64,000 bases of DNA from Prevotella sp. (GTDB lineage: Bacteria > Bacteroidota > Bacteroidia > Bacteroidales > Bacteroidaceae): positions 27,184 to 91,183 of the forward strand of contig JAFTQG010000048.1 of the NCBI GenBank assembly GCA_017462915.1, written 5' to 3'. The notes beneath the pieces are model-generated. The model was not told where the DNA came from. It ran no database searches and saw nothing but the letters and a program-made list of their open reading frames with translations. Every line of letters begins with the position of its first letter. The stretch's first letter is position 1. Position numbers and translations under genes: made by a program. Shown here in pieces: positions 46,518-56,166 of the stretch.

Positions 46518-46925
46518 ATGATAGACATCATGTCACTGACAAGAATGGGAGGACAAGTCGCATTGACGGTAACCCCCGAAGACCTTCACCATTTTGCCGA
46601 GATGCTTCTGATGAAGTCACGCAAGGAATGGGAAGAGAAGATAGAGTCCGCCCGTAAGGATGAGCAGGAGGAGACTTTTCTGACCACGGATGAGGTCTGC
46701 AGGATTTTCAACGTATGTCCTGCAACTTTATGGCAGTGGCACCGCACTGGCTACCTGCAGCACATCAAGTTCGGCAACAAGAACATGTACCCTGCATCTG
46801 CGGTTAAGGCTATTACCAACGCACGCTCTCTTAATGAGACCGTGTCCGGTTATTGCAAGAGGACAAGCAAGGTTGACAAGGAAATGCAGAAGACCGACAC
46901 TAACGGCAGAAAGGAGGACAAATGA
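46518..46925 (+). CDS. Helix-turn-helix (excisionase/MerR-like) DNA-binding protein
   Basis: The 135-residue protein has a central HTH of the HTH_17/excisionase type: FLTTDEVCRIFNVCPATLWQ followed by WHRTGYLQHIKFGNKNMYPA, about residues 53-95. The N-terminal part is acidic and helical (DLHHFAEMLLMKSRKEWEEK). Proteins of this kind regulate or assist excision of Bacteroidetes integrative elements. Its stop overlaps the next start (ATGA), so it is translationally coupled to the following replication-like genes. Confidence 0.8.
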   Translation: MIDIMSLTRMGGQVALTVTPEDLHHFAEMLLMKSRKEWEEKIESARKDEQEETFLTTDEVCRIFNVCPATLWQWHRTGYLQHIKFGNKNMYPASAVKAITNARSLNETVSGYCKRTSKVDKEMQKTDTNGRKEDK

Positions 46926-47395
46926 CCTATATTGAATACATGAACCAGCTATGGCGCTCATCCCTGTTGTCGCCAATGCCAGCGAGTGAGATTGCGCTGT
47001 TTTCCTACCTGATAAACGAATGCAACAAGCGTTTTTGGCAGATGCCCATCTTATGCTCGACGACAAGGATATGCGAGGAACTGCGCATGTCAAGGCAGAC
47101 TGTCATCACGGCAAGGAAGCATCTCGCAGAGCGCAAGCTCATAGCATTCGAGGAAGGAAAGTCACGTCATTTACCGTCCAAATATACAATGCTTGAGTTG
47201 ACGGATAACTTGACAGTAGACTTGACGGATGGCATGACACATATAAAAGATAAAGACAAAGATTCTTTTATAAAGGAATCGTGTGAAAAATTTGACAATA
47301 TAAATGATAGAAATTATGGAAACACCAAAAGAAAAGAGAATCGCAGAATATGTCCGGCACCTGCAGAGGGGACGGACTACGACGGTGCGTTTTAG
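46922..47395 (+). CDS. Winged-helix protein, replication-initiation-like
   Basis: The 157-residue protein carries a winged-helix segment, FSYLINECNKRFWQMPILCS then STTRICEELRMSRQTVITAR and KHLAERKLIAFEEG, which resembles N-terminal domains of DnaD-like or phage replication proteins. The C-terminal tail is charged and probably disordered. A DnaC-like ATPase gene overlaps its end. I infer a role as DNA-binding partner that recruits the ATPase at an element origin; it may instead be only a regulator. Confidence 0.65.
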   Translation: MTYIEYMNQLWRSSLLSPMPASEIALFSYLINECNKRFWQMPILCSTTRICEELRMSRQTVITARKHLAERKLIAFEEGKSRHLPSKYTMLELTDNLTVDLTDGMTHIKDKDKDSFIKESCEKFDNINDRNYGNTKRKENRRICPAPAEGTDYDGAF

Positions 47396-48041
47396 GCTCC
47401 CGATGAAAGAGGAGCAGGTATATGAGCTTTTGTTGGCCGCAACAATTGCGGAGGTGAATGCACGTCATCGTGAGTTCGTTCCCAATAGCTCCGTTGACGA
47501 CCAGCTACGGCAGATTGCAAAATGCCTTACGGCAGACTCGTCCAAGTTCGGTATCGTTCTTTGTGGCGGATGCGGTAATGGAAAGACCACCATGCTCAAG
47601 GCTTTGCAAAACCTCATCAACTATCTGAAGATACCTAATCCGAACCGCTCGTCTGGCTCTGGACTCGGTGAAAACTACGGTTTGCCCATTGTTGATGCCA
47701 TGCAGATTGCGCAGCTATGCAAGACTGACCACAAGAAGTTCCTTGAACTGGCACAATGTGACATGTTAGGCATTGATGATTTGGGGACTGAGCCTGTCGA
47801 GGTGATGGACTATGGTAATGTAATGACTCCGCTCATCGACCTTCTGACAAAGCGGTATGACGCACAACTGTTCACCGTCATTACAACAAACCTTGCTCCT
47901 AATGACATCCGCAAACGCTATGGTGACCGCACGGCAGACCGCCTAAATGAGATGGTGGATAAGATTGTCTATAGGAATCCGACCTATCGCACGGACGAGA
48001 CACGAGCTTGCTCGCAGCTCATTCATAACAGCAGCGCATAG
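47304..48041 (+). CDS. DnaC/IstB-like AAA+ ATPase
   Basis: The protein has 245 residues (241 if the ATG at 47316 is used). It has Walker A GGCGNGKTTMLKAL, Walker B MLGIDDLGTEP, a sensor-1-like FTVITTNLAPNDI and arginine-finger region RYGDRTADRLNEM, in the pattern of DnaC/IstB helicase loaders. The gene overlaps the upstream winged-helix gene by about 90 bases. Together these genes resemble a replication module carried by a conjugative or mobilisable element. Confidence 0.85.
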   Translation: MIEIMETPKEKRIAEYVRHLQRGRTTTVRFRLPMKEEQVYELLLAATIAEVNARHREFVPNSSVDDQLRQIAKCLTADSSKFGIVLCGGCGNGKTTMLKALQNLINYLKIPNPNRSSGSGLGENYGLPIVDAMQIAQLCKTDHKKFLELAQCDMLGIDDLGTEPVEVMDYGNVMTPLIDLLTKRYDAQLFTVITTNLAPNDIRKRYGDRTADRLNEMVDKIVYRNPTYRTDETRACSQLIHNSSA

Positions 48042-48392
48042 GTACTTATATGACACGTTTTATAAAAACGGGTAGCCTAATACCCATTAACATTCGTTAA
48101 AGGTTTAGGCTGCCCCTCCAAAAGAGTTGCTGATGGGGAGCAAGCTCTGGCAGAATTATGCATAAATAGTGTGATTGGAGCAAAATTATGCCTCAAATCG
48201 CCCATAAAATGTTAAATTCCAAATGAAAAATAGAGATTATCAGCAAATTCTTCTTTAATCTCAATAAATCTCCGTAATTTTGTGGTCAAAATATGACAAT
48301 TCTTACAAAGAAAAGTCCATTATCCTTTATCCAACCTATGAACTATACCTTGGTTGCAATGAAAAAGATTTAAAACAGACAAATGATATACT
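48042..48392 (+). promoter_or_regulatory. Regulatory region before the reverse transcriptase operon
   Basis: This stretch has no gene, but it has structure. A hairpin GGGTAGCCTAA (48070-48080) / TTAGGCTGCCC (48105-48115) has 11 pairs with one G-U and an inner TTAA/TTAA. Two near-palindromes, GCAGAATTATGC (48151-48162) and GCAAAATTATGC (48181-48192), lie exactly 30 bases apart, as for a dimeric repressor. A -7 box TAATTTTG is at 48275-48282. A 26-codon frame at 48293-48373 could be a leader peptide. A reverse-transcriptase template RNA could also lie here, but I see no proof. Confidence 0.5.
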
Positions 48393-49997
48393 ATGGCAAA
48401 AAATATATTAACACTTGACTCAAAGGGTGCAATGGATTTCTTCTTGAAGTCCGAACAATATCATGAATTTGAACTGCCTGAATATTTTGTTTTTGACACG
48501 CTACTTCAAAGCGTCAAAGATACTATAGGAGATATACCTTATGAGGAATGCCTTCAGGAAGGTGTACTACCAGAGCAACTTTCTGATGTGAATCTTGATA
48601 TTTTACTCAATAAAGATGGACGTTATGCAGTCCGTCCCATTATATTGGCGAATCCTTTTCTTTATTACTTTCTTGTACGCGAGATATGCAATGACAAATC
48701 ATGGAGTGTTGTAAAAGAAGCATTTGCAAAGTTCAAAGTACCACACATTACATCGTGTGCCTTACCAGTAATACCCCAGAAGAAAGAACCTTTTCATAAA
48801 TCTACAACTATACTTAATTGGTGGAGCAGCATGGAGCAACGTTCCATAGAGTTGTCTTTGGAATATCGCTACATGTTTGTTTCAGATATAACAAACTGTT
48901 ATGGCTCTGTCAACCCTCAAGCTTTCGATTGGGCGTTCAGCTTTAAAAATACACAGTACGAGAAATCTTGTGACATACCTATAGCAACAAATATCCAAAG
49001 ATACCTCCGTGCATTCCAACAGGGACGAAATATCGGCATACCACAGGGAAGTGCAGTTTTTGATTTTGTAGGCGAGATTATCCTCGGTTATTCTGACTTG
49101 TTACTCCATGAGGCAATACAAAAAGCTGACATCACCGTTGATTATGAAATAATCCGCTATCGCGATGACTATCGCATTTTCTGCAATGAGAAGGATACAC
49201 TTGAAAAAATTTCATACATATTACAACATGTACTGGAAAGTCTCAACTTCCGTATGAACAGTAAAAAGACAAAGATTAGTGACAGTATTGTTACCGATTC
49301 CATAAAGTCTGACAAACTTGCATACATCTACAATACCCCTATATTTAACAAGAAAGGTTGTGATTTTGACAGTTTTGAGAAGCACCTGCTTTATATACTG
49401 ATGTTTGCGCGCCAATATCCGGATAGCGGTTCTATAAAGACCATGCTTTCTGACATAGACAAACGCATAGAGAAATGGTTTGAACCACAAGAACGTAAAA
49501 TAGTGAACATAGAATCTTCAGATACTAATATATTTGAGAAAAGCACAGAAACCTATCAACGTAAACTTGTCGGAGGAAGTATACGTGCCATGTCTGCGAT
49601 ATGCACTCAAATAGCATTGGAGAATGTGGGATGTTGCCACTATGCTTTGCGTGTACTCAGTCGCATGGTCGATTCTTTGGAAGATAACAAAGAGAAATGG
49701 GATATCATTGACAAAGTATATTCAAAACTTTGCAATCAGCCAAACTCTGATTACAATCAGCTTTGGCTGCAAAACATTACATATCAGGAAGACAAGAAGA
49801 ATGGCATATCTCCATACACATTACGTCTTTGTCAACTTGTTGCGAGTAAGGAGGTAACACCTTTGTGGAATAATGATTGGTTAGAAACGAAATATACTTC
49901 AAATCTGCCATATAGTAGTATGATAAACGGTGAAACATTGATGAAAGTAACTCCAGTAATTACATTTAGAGAAACGAGAACATATTACGAACTTTAA
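48393..49997 (+). CDS. Reverse transcriptase of unknown/defence group
   Basis: This 534-residue RNA-directed DNA polymerase has motif A as FVSDITNCYGSV (about 162-173), motif B as NIGIPQGSAVFDFVGEI (about 211) and the catalytic box as RYRDDYRIF (about 256). It has no endonuclease, maturase (X) domain or intron RNA around it, so it is not a group II intron enzyme. The long N-terminal part (1-100) and the helical C-terminal part (290-534) resemble the layout of UG/Abi-type reverse transcriptases that act in phage defence. It is followed 12 bp later by the S1-ATPase gene, in a tight operon with a helicase-PIN gene. The DNA is much more AT-rich than the core genes. Confidence 0.88.
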   Translation: MAKNILTLDSKGAMDFFLKSEQYHEFELPEYFVFDTLLQSVKDTIGDIPYEECLQEGVLPEQLSDVNLDILLNKDGRYAVRPIILANPFLYYFLVREICNDKSWSVVKEAFAKFKVPHITSCALPVIPQKKEPFHKSTTILNWWSSMEQRSIELSLEYRYMFVSDITNCYGSVNPQAFDWAFSFKNTQYEKSCDIPIATNIQRYLRAFQQGRNIGIPQGSAVFDFVGEIILGYSDLLLHEAIQKADITVDYEIIRYRDDYRIFCNEKDTLEKISYILQHVLESLNFRMNSKKTKISDSIVTDSIKSDKLAYIYNTPIFNKKGCDFDSFEKHLLYILMFARQYPDSGSIKTMLSDIDKRIEKWFEPQERKIVNIESSDTNIFEKSTETYQRKLVGGSIRAMSAICTQIALENVGCCHYALRVLSRMVDSLEDNKEKWDIIDKVYSKLCNQPNSDYNQLWLQNITYQEDKKNGISPYTLRLCQLVASKEVTPLWNNDWLETKYTSNLPYSSMINGETLMKVTPVITFRETRTYYEL

Positions 49998-50009
49998 TTA
50001 CGAAATAAG

Positions 50010-53000
50010 ATGAGCGATAATTTTGAAAATATAATTCCAATAGCGGATTTCAATTGGGATGAATTTGAGAATAGTACAAGTTCAACAAAGGAAGAGCCAG
50101 AAAAGTTGGACGACGAAATTCTTGGTAAGGTTTCTGAGCACCATGTGATAAAAGGTACCGTAATTTCAATAGACAAGACAGAGGTTATCGTAAACATCGG
50201 CTACAAGAGCGACGGTATTATCTCTGCAAACGAGTTCCGTTACAATCCAGGCCTTAAGGTTGGTGATAAGGTTGAGGTGTATATTGAAAAACAAGAAAAC
50301 AAGAATGGTCTATTAATTCTCTCTCATAAGAAAGCTCGTCAGAACAAGAGTTGGGAGCGCATCAATGCCGCTCTCGACAACGAGGACGTTATCCAGGGCT
50401 ACGTCAAGTGTCGCACTAAGGGTGGTATGATTGTAGACGTATTCGGTATCGAGACATTCTTACCTGGTAGCCAAATTGATGTTCATCCTATATACGACTA
50501 CGATGTATTCGTAGGCAAAACAATGAAGGTTAAGGTTGTTAAAATCAACCAAGAATTTCGTAATGTAGTTGTCTCTCACAAAGTTATTATAGAACAAGAA
50601 CTATCTGAAAAAAGAAAGGAAAAACTCTCTAGAATTGAAGTTGGACAAGTCTATGAAGGAATTGTTTCAAACATTACGAATTACGGTGCTTTTGTAAATT
50701 TGGGCGATGTAACAGGCCTTGTCCATATAAAAGAGCTTGCTTGGAAATTCATTAAATCTCCTGAAAATGTTGTATCTTTAGATGAAAAAATCCGAGTAAA
50801 GGTTATTGATATTTCTGATGATAAGTCTAAGATTTCATTAAGTCGTAAGGCCTTATTACCCCAAATTGAAAATCTGCAAGAAGGTGATTGGGTCACTGGT
50901 ACGGTGGTTAAAAAAGTCGACTTTGGTGTAATTGTAGATATTGGCGATTTTAATGCTTTGGCCTCTGGCAAGGATCTTTCAAGTATCAATTATCAAATAG
51001 GAGATGTTATTGAGTGTAACATAATATCCAATTCTTTAGATGAAAAAAAGCACTGTAAGATAAAGGTTGGTAACAAACCTGAGCTTGAAAAATTTGTATC
51101 TTCGCATAACGTTGGGGATCACGTGGAGGTTACATTCATATCTTCCGAATCAGAGGCATCATTCATAACCGTTGCCTGTGACAATATGAAGATAGATGTT
51201 TCTAAAAAGGCCCTTATAGAACCATATCTATCTAGATGTCAAGAAGGAAGTCTGGCTTACGGCGAGATTATGGATTTTGTCTTTATCAAATTCAATCCCG
51301 AGTCATATAAGATAAAATTAAGCATGGCTCCTATTCTTCGCGAACGTGAGGTAGAAGAGGAAAATTGGCTAAAGGGACAGATAGAGTGTGGTTCTATTGT
51401 TGAGGCAGAGGTTACAAAGGTTACTAGAGTTGGGGCACATATTCATATCACTGGCACGAATATCTCAACTTTTATACCAAATGAAGAGTTGTCTCCAAAC
51501 AAAGTAATTAATGCGCAAAGTGAAGTCTTTGTAGGTGAGCAAATAGAGGTAGTTTATCTTGGTGAAATAGATGGGCGTATGAAGTTCAGCAGGTGTCCTC
51601 TTGTTAAGGACAAATATACGGATAATTTGTACGATTTGCCATTAATGGACCTTTTAGCAACTATGGATATTCATACCAATAAATTTATTGGTAAACTTGT
51701 ATCCACAAAAGATTTTTATTTCTTGACTGACCTTATCTCTGTTGCAAATGAAACAAGTTATGATAATGGCAAATTATTAGTTGATCCTGTTAATGGAAAA
51801 TGTCTCATAGCTATTGTTGATAATAGGTTACGCAATTTCTTCTCTGAGGGTTCTTATTATCAAGTAGAAATAGACGTAGCAAATAAAGCCTACAGGCAGA
51901 ACGAAGGAACTCCTTATCAGTTCCACGTTTCATCGAATAATATTAAAGAGGTAAATAATCCTTATCAAGAATCAGTGAGCCTGTCTTTCAAACAGCATAC
52001 CAGTCCAAACACAAATACAAGTGTTGCTAATTTGCTAGAGGAGGTAGGACAAGGTTTGTACACCAGCAAAAAGAGAATGTTCTTTGAACTTCTTCAGAAC
52101 GCAGATGACTCTGCTTCTGAAAATGGGGTTATGGTGAAAGTTCAAATAAGCGGACAGTATTTTATACTTACTCACGATGGCTATGCTTTCAATAAGCATG
52201 ATTTTGAATCTATCACATCTGCTGCTAAAAGCACGAAGAGTGCAAATAAGAAAAAAACAGGCTACAAAGGCATTGGTTTTAAGTCTGTTTTTACAAACTC
52301 AAATACTGTTTTAATTAAGAGTCGAGGGTATGAATTCGCTTTTGACAAAGGTTTGAAAACGTATAATGATTTCAAGGCCTTCTATTTCCATGTTAATGAC
52401 ATAGAGGATGATGAAGTCGCACAAGAACGTTTTATCCATAAATATCCAAAGTATTATAATGAGTTCCGAGGTGTAAAGGATATTCCTTGGCAACTTTTGC
52501 CAATCTGGTCAGCTGGTAGGCAGATTGAAGTCAAGGGTACAATTTTCAATGCTAGAGATAATGTGGCAATAGCATTGAAGATGAATAATGATACATTATC
52601 AGAATACGAAGACGCTGTTAAGGAAGTCTTCTCAGAGCCTCGGTTCATGTTATTTCTTCGCAATACGAGAAGAATTCAGTTTATAAGTGACGATAAATGT
52701 TATACTATTCAAAAAAATGTATTAAACGATGGACAAAATATCAGTTTGGTAAATTCTTTTAAACCTAAAGAATACAAGGAATCGTATCGTATATTCCTTA
52801 CGAATGATATTTGCGTAGATAATGACGCATTTATAAATGCGGGTGTAATGATAAAACGAGAAGAACGCCCTAACATTAGAGGAGAATATGAAAATTTCCT
52901 TGTTAGGATTGACAATGAGGGTAATTCGTTGGGGGATGTACCTTATGTGCCAGATAGAATAGCATCAGCAAATGAAACGTCGTTTTCTTTTGCTATAGAA

Positions 53001-56000
53001 GTTGATGGTGATGGACATGTGAAACCTATTGTTGAGAAGAATCTGTCATTGTATGCATACTTGCCTATGAATGACAGCCGATTTGCATTCCCGTTTTATA
53101 TCAATGCAGACTTCATTCCTAACTCTTCTCGCGAAGGTGTTCAAAGTGATAATCCGTGGAATTTCTTCTTGTTCTATAATATAGGAAGGAATATTGTTTC
53201 CATGGTTTCATCTCTTGCATCTGCCGAAGAATCTAATTATTTAAATCTCCTTCCATCCTCCTTGTTAAAAGCGGATGGTATAGATGATGAAACTTTAGTA
53301 GAATCCTTCAACAGAGGTTATCAGGAGGCACTATCCTCGGAGAGCTTTGTGCTCAATGATCAAGAAGTCGCAGTACCTTGCAGTCAAATAATTTTAGATT
53401 TGTCAGAGCTATCGTCTTATGTTGGTTACGAGGCTTTCTATACCTTAACAGGTAAGTTAAAACGTTTGCCATGTGAAGCTATTGACTCTAAAATCCTTGC
53501 CAAGGATATCTTTAATGTTGAAAAGTGTAAACGACATGATATCTATGATATTATCCAGGTCAACATGAATGGTGTTAGGTCTTGGATCTCTACATGTAAT
53601 GAAGAACAGCGTAACAAATTCTTCAATTGGTTAGCAATAGATGAAGATAACGAAGACACCGTTGTTTCTATACCTCTTATTCAATATGGCACAGAATGGC
53701 TATCCATTAATGAATTGTCTAAAAAAAACAACTATCTAGTAACTACGTCAAAATTCAGCTCAATTGTAGATTTGCTTGCCAAACTTGGTTTCGTATGTTC
53801 AAGCACCGTTTTAGATGGTCATCCTCTAGAAAATAGCATTGCTACCATAGATGAAAAGGAACTATTTAATCTAATTAAAGAAAAAGATATCACTTCGCTG
53901 TCTTTTAATGAGAGACTTCGTCTTGTAACATGCATGGCTGACTTTGAAAACGTTGGTGATAGCTCAATAGCTAACTGGTCTGTATTTAGGAGCCAGTTAG
54001 GTGAGTTTAAGCCTCTAAACGCAATGTTTGCATTGGATAGAATTGTTCCTGAATGGCTGCATGGCTACATGCTGGATAAAGACGAGTATGATCGTAAACT
54101 TGACAAATATCTTGTAAAAGAAGAAAATATTTTATCTTCTGTTGTAGAGCCCTCAATAACAGATATTTTAAATAAGGCGGATGTCTTTGATGTATATAAT
54201 TACTTCAAGGACAAGTGGACTAACACCTTAACAGAAAAATTAATTAAGTGTAACATTTCAAATATCATTTCTGTAGTTGAATTGTATTCTGCAACCCAGA
54301 AGGATTATATTAATTCCTTGGGGCCTATTTTACTTGACAGCAATGCGAATTACACACCCACTTCATTAGAATATAGGATAATCAAAATTGCTGTTTCTAA
54401 TTCTAATATAGAGTGTGTCAATATTTTGCGCTCAAAGATTAAGGTTGATGGTATAGATTTGAAGTCTATAACTTTGAAAGATGAATTCTATGTGGCCTAT
54501 GGAACTAAAAAATATGAATTCCATCTGTCGAAGATACTTGCGGATAAAACAGACTCTTCTAAGCTAAGTATGTTAGCTCAGAAATTTACTGACATCGCAG
54601 GGGCGAATGTTGTGTTTGCTCAGGACGAAGCAAATGCGAAAGACGTATATACAAATTTGTATCGTCAAATTTACAACAAGACAACATTATTGAATGTTGA
54701 GCAATTTTGTTTTTTGATGGTAATAGGTCAAAGTCCACAGTATTCATCCGTCACATACTCGGCTTTAAGAAATCTGATTAGAATTAATGATTCTAAACTG
54801 TTCTTAGATATATTAGATTTTTGTATGGATAATGACTTAGGAGATATTCTTGCTTTGTGTCTCAAAACTCCTAATATTGCCTATCCATGCGGAACGTTGT
54901 CCGGTAAATTTATCGACTGTGACGATTACACGCTGCTAAATGAAAGAGTGCCTGAGTTTATAAATACATGGGCTGATACAGATGAGAAAAAGCAATTTCT
55001 AAAAAAGTATGGTGTGCATGACGTAGAAGGTAATGACATACAGAGAAGAATGTCTTTCAAGGAGAATAAGATGAATAATAATCTCTGGAATATATCAGAT
55101 GTAAGTATTATTTCCGCTTTTCTTAATTGGGTGAAATCTTCTATACAATTACCTGTAACCGGTGATAATCAAGTAGAAATTCTGGATAAGCTATTTGATA
55201 CACTAAAGAATTCAAAGCTTTATTATGAGGATGATTTTTCGGAAGCTTCAGAATGGACTAACAAGTTATATCTTGATTGGAAGAAAACTAGTGGCATGAC
55301 TATCAAACTAGTTCCAGATTTACTTCCATTCCGTGGTATATACAATAGCATATGCTATTTTAAGGGGTATTGGGGAGAGTATTGTTACTTTAGTAACTCA
55401 AAAACGATATACATATCTTCAACTAAAGAACCCGCGTCCATATTAACCAATGTGTATGCTGATAGAAATATACCTTTTGGAAAAGACGATTGGAATAATA
55501 TATTCCTTGTTTCAGCTAACATCGTTAATGGCAAAGATCGTGAAATTGAGGAGTTAAAGAGGATTATAGCAGAACTGCGTTCCAAGAAACAGTCAAGAGA
55601 TGAGTCGGAAGTTGATGAACATGGAAAAGTCATTGAGAAAGATGACATTGACGAAACATCACGAGCAGAAATTAATAGACAAGCTCGTGTTGCAGCTAAA
55701 GAGTTCCTTTCCAGTTTGTCCGACTATGATTGTGATGAATGGGATGCGGAGAATTCATATAATATAATAACTGACAAGATTAAATATAAGGGTAAAACAA
55801 TAGTCGTCGTTGTATGTAGTTCACAAAGCAGAAAACTGTATTTGCATCCAAGAGCATTTGCAGAACTGATGCAAGATCCAGACAATTTACTCTTAAACTA
55901 TACAGGTGACCATAGGATATATTCGCTCTCATTTGATGATATTTTCACGGATAATCCAAATGTTAATATCGTATTTGATACGGATATTGTGACTCCTTCG

Positions 56001-56165
56001 GAAATAGCAGAACTTGCAAATAAGTATATGTATTCCAAAAAGACTTGCTTTGTGATAGAAAATCCTAAACATTCACAGTCTGATGCGATAAGTTCGTTTG
56101 GTCTAAACGAAAAGAAAGAAGATGGCGAAGTAGAAATTTTTGATTTAGAAAATATATTTGGATAG
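50010..56165 (+). CDS. Giant ribosomal S1-like / sacsin-type ATPase fusion protein
   Basis: The protein has 2051 residues. Residues 1 to about 285 look like the N terminus of Bacteroidetes ribosomal protein S1 (NFENIIPIADFNWDEFEN, then S1 domains near 44-110, 127-190 and 210-285, including CRTKGGMIVDVFGIETFLPG). More divergent S1-like units follow near 292-352, 368-405 and 460-530. A GHKL (HSP90/sacsin) ATPase starts near 670, with the N-box FFELLQNADD (about 690) and G-box GYKGIGFKSVF (about 750). A long middle region has no motif I know. A coiled coil lies near 1845-1880 and a last domain near 1890-2000. Role inferred: an ATP-driven sensor or effector on ribosomes or RNA, acting with the RT and helicase. 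Confidence 0.85.
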   Translation: MSDNFENIIPIADFNWDEFENSTSSTKEEPEKLDDEILGKVSEHHVIKGTVISIDKTEVIVNIGYKSDGIISANEFRYNPGLKVGDKVEVYIEKQENKNGLLILSHKKARQNKSWERINAALDNEDVIQGYVKCRTKGGMIVDVFGIETFLPGSQIDVHPIYDYDVFVGKTMKVKVVKINQEFRNVVVSHKVIIEQELSEKRKEKLSRIEVGQVYEGIVSNITNYGAFVNLGDVTGLVHIKELAWKFIKSPENVVSLDEKIRVKVIDISDDKSKISLSRKALLPQIENLQEGDWVTGTVVKKVDFGVIVDIGDFNALASGKDLSSINYQIGDVIECNIISNSLDEKKHCKIKVGNKPELEKFVSSHNVGDHVEVTFISSESEASFITVACDNMKIDVSKKALIEPYLSRCQEGSLAYGEIMDFVFIKFNPESYKIKLSMAPILREREVEEENWLKGQIECGSIVEAEVTKVTRVGAHIHITGTNISTFIPNEELSPNKVINAQSEVFVGEQIEVVYLGEIDGRMKFSRCPLVKDKYTDNLYDLPLMDLLATMDIHTNKFIGKLVSTKDFYFLTDLISVANETSYDNGKLLVDPVNGKCLIAIVDNRLRNFFSEGSYYQVEIDVANKAYRQNEGTPYQFHVSSNNIKEVNNPYQESVSLSFKQHTSPNTNTSVANLLEEVGQGLYTSKKRMFFELLQNADDSASENGVMVKVQISGQYFILTHDGYAFNKHDFESITSAAKSTKSANKKKTGYKGIGFKSVFTNSNTVLIKSRGYEFAFDKGLKTYNDFKAFYFHVNDIEDDEVAQERFIHKYPKYYNEFRGVKDIPWQLLPIWSAGRQIEVKGTIFNARDNVAIALKMNNDTLSEYEDAVKEVFSEPRFMLFLRNTRRIQFISDDKCYTIQKNVLNDGQNISLVNSFKPKEYKESYRIFLTNDICVDNDAFINAGVMIKREERPNIRGEYENFLVRIDNEGNSLGDVPYVPDRIASANETSFSFAIEVDGDGHVKPIVEKNLSLYAYLPMNDSRFAFPFYINADFIPNSSREGVQSDNPWNFFLFYNIGRNIVSMVSSLASAEESNYLNLLPSSLLKADGIDDETLVESFNRGYQEALSSESFVLNDQEVAVPCSQIILDLSELSSYVGYEAFYTLTGKLKRLPCEAIDSKILAKDIFNVEKCKRHDIYDIIQVNMNGVRSWISTCNEEQRNKFFNWLAIDEDNEDTVVSIPLIQYGTEWLSINELSKKNNYLVTTSKFSSIVDLLAKLGFVCSSTVLDGHPLENSIATIDEKELFNLIKEKDITSLSFNERLRLVTCMADFENVGDSSIANWSVFRSQLGEFKPLNAMFALDRIVPEWLHGYMLDKDEYDRKLDKYLVKEENILSSVVEPSITDILNKADVFDVYNYFKDKWTNTLTEKLIKCNISNIISVVELYSATQKDYINSLGPILLDSNANYTPTSLEYRIIKIAVSNSNIECVNILRSKIKVDGIDLKSITLKDEFYVAYGTKKYEFHLSKILADKTDSSKLSMLAQKFTDIAGANVVFAQDEANAKDVYTNLYRQIYNKTTLLNVEQFCFLMVIGQSPQYSSVTYSALRNLIRINDSKLFLDILDFCMDNDLGDILALCLKTPNIAYPCGTLSGKFIDCDDYTLLNERVPEFINTWADTDEKKQFLKKYGVHDVEGNDIQRRMSFKENKMNNNLWNISDVSIISAFLNWVKSSIQLPVTGDNQVEILDKLFDTLKNSKLYYEDDFSEASEWTNKLYLDWKKTSGMTIKLVPDLLPFRGIYNSICYFKGYWGEYCYFSNSKTIYISSTKEPASILTNVYADRNIPFGKDDWNNIFLVSANIVNGKDREIEELKRIIAELRSKKQSRDESEVDEHGKVIEKDDIDETSRAEINRQARVAAKEFLSSLSDYDCDEWDAENSYNIITDKIKYKGKTIVVVVCSSQSRKLYLHPRAFAELMQDPDNLLLNYTGDHRIYSLSFDDIFTDNPNVNIVFDTDIVTPSEIAELANKYMYSKKTCFVIENPKHSQSDAISSFGLNEKKEDGEVEIFDLENIFG

Positions 56166-56166
56166 T

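Noticed and set aside
48393-49997. Group II intron or retron reverse transcriptase
   Set aside because: No maturase or endonuclease domain and no recognisable intron domain V or msr/msd structure was seen; the tight operon with two other proteins fits neither.
48393-49997. Diversity-generating retroelement
   Set aside because: No template/variable repeat pair or accessory gene was seen near the RT.
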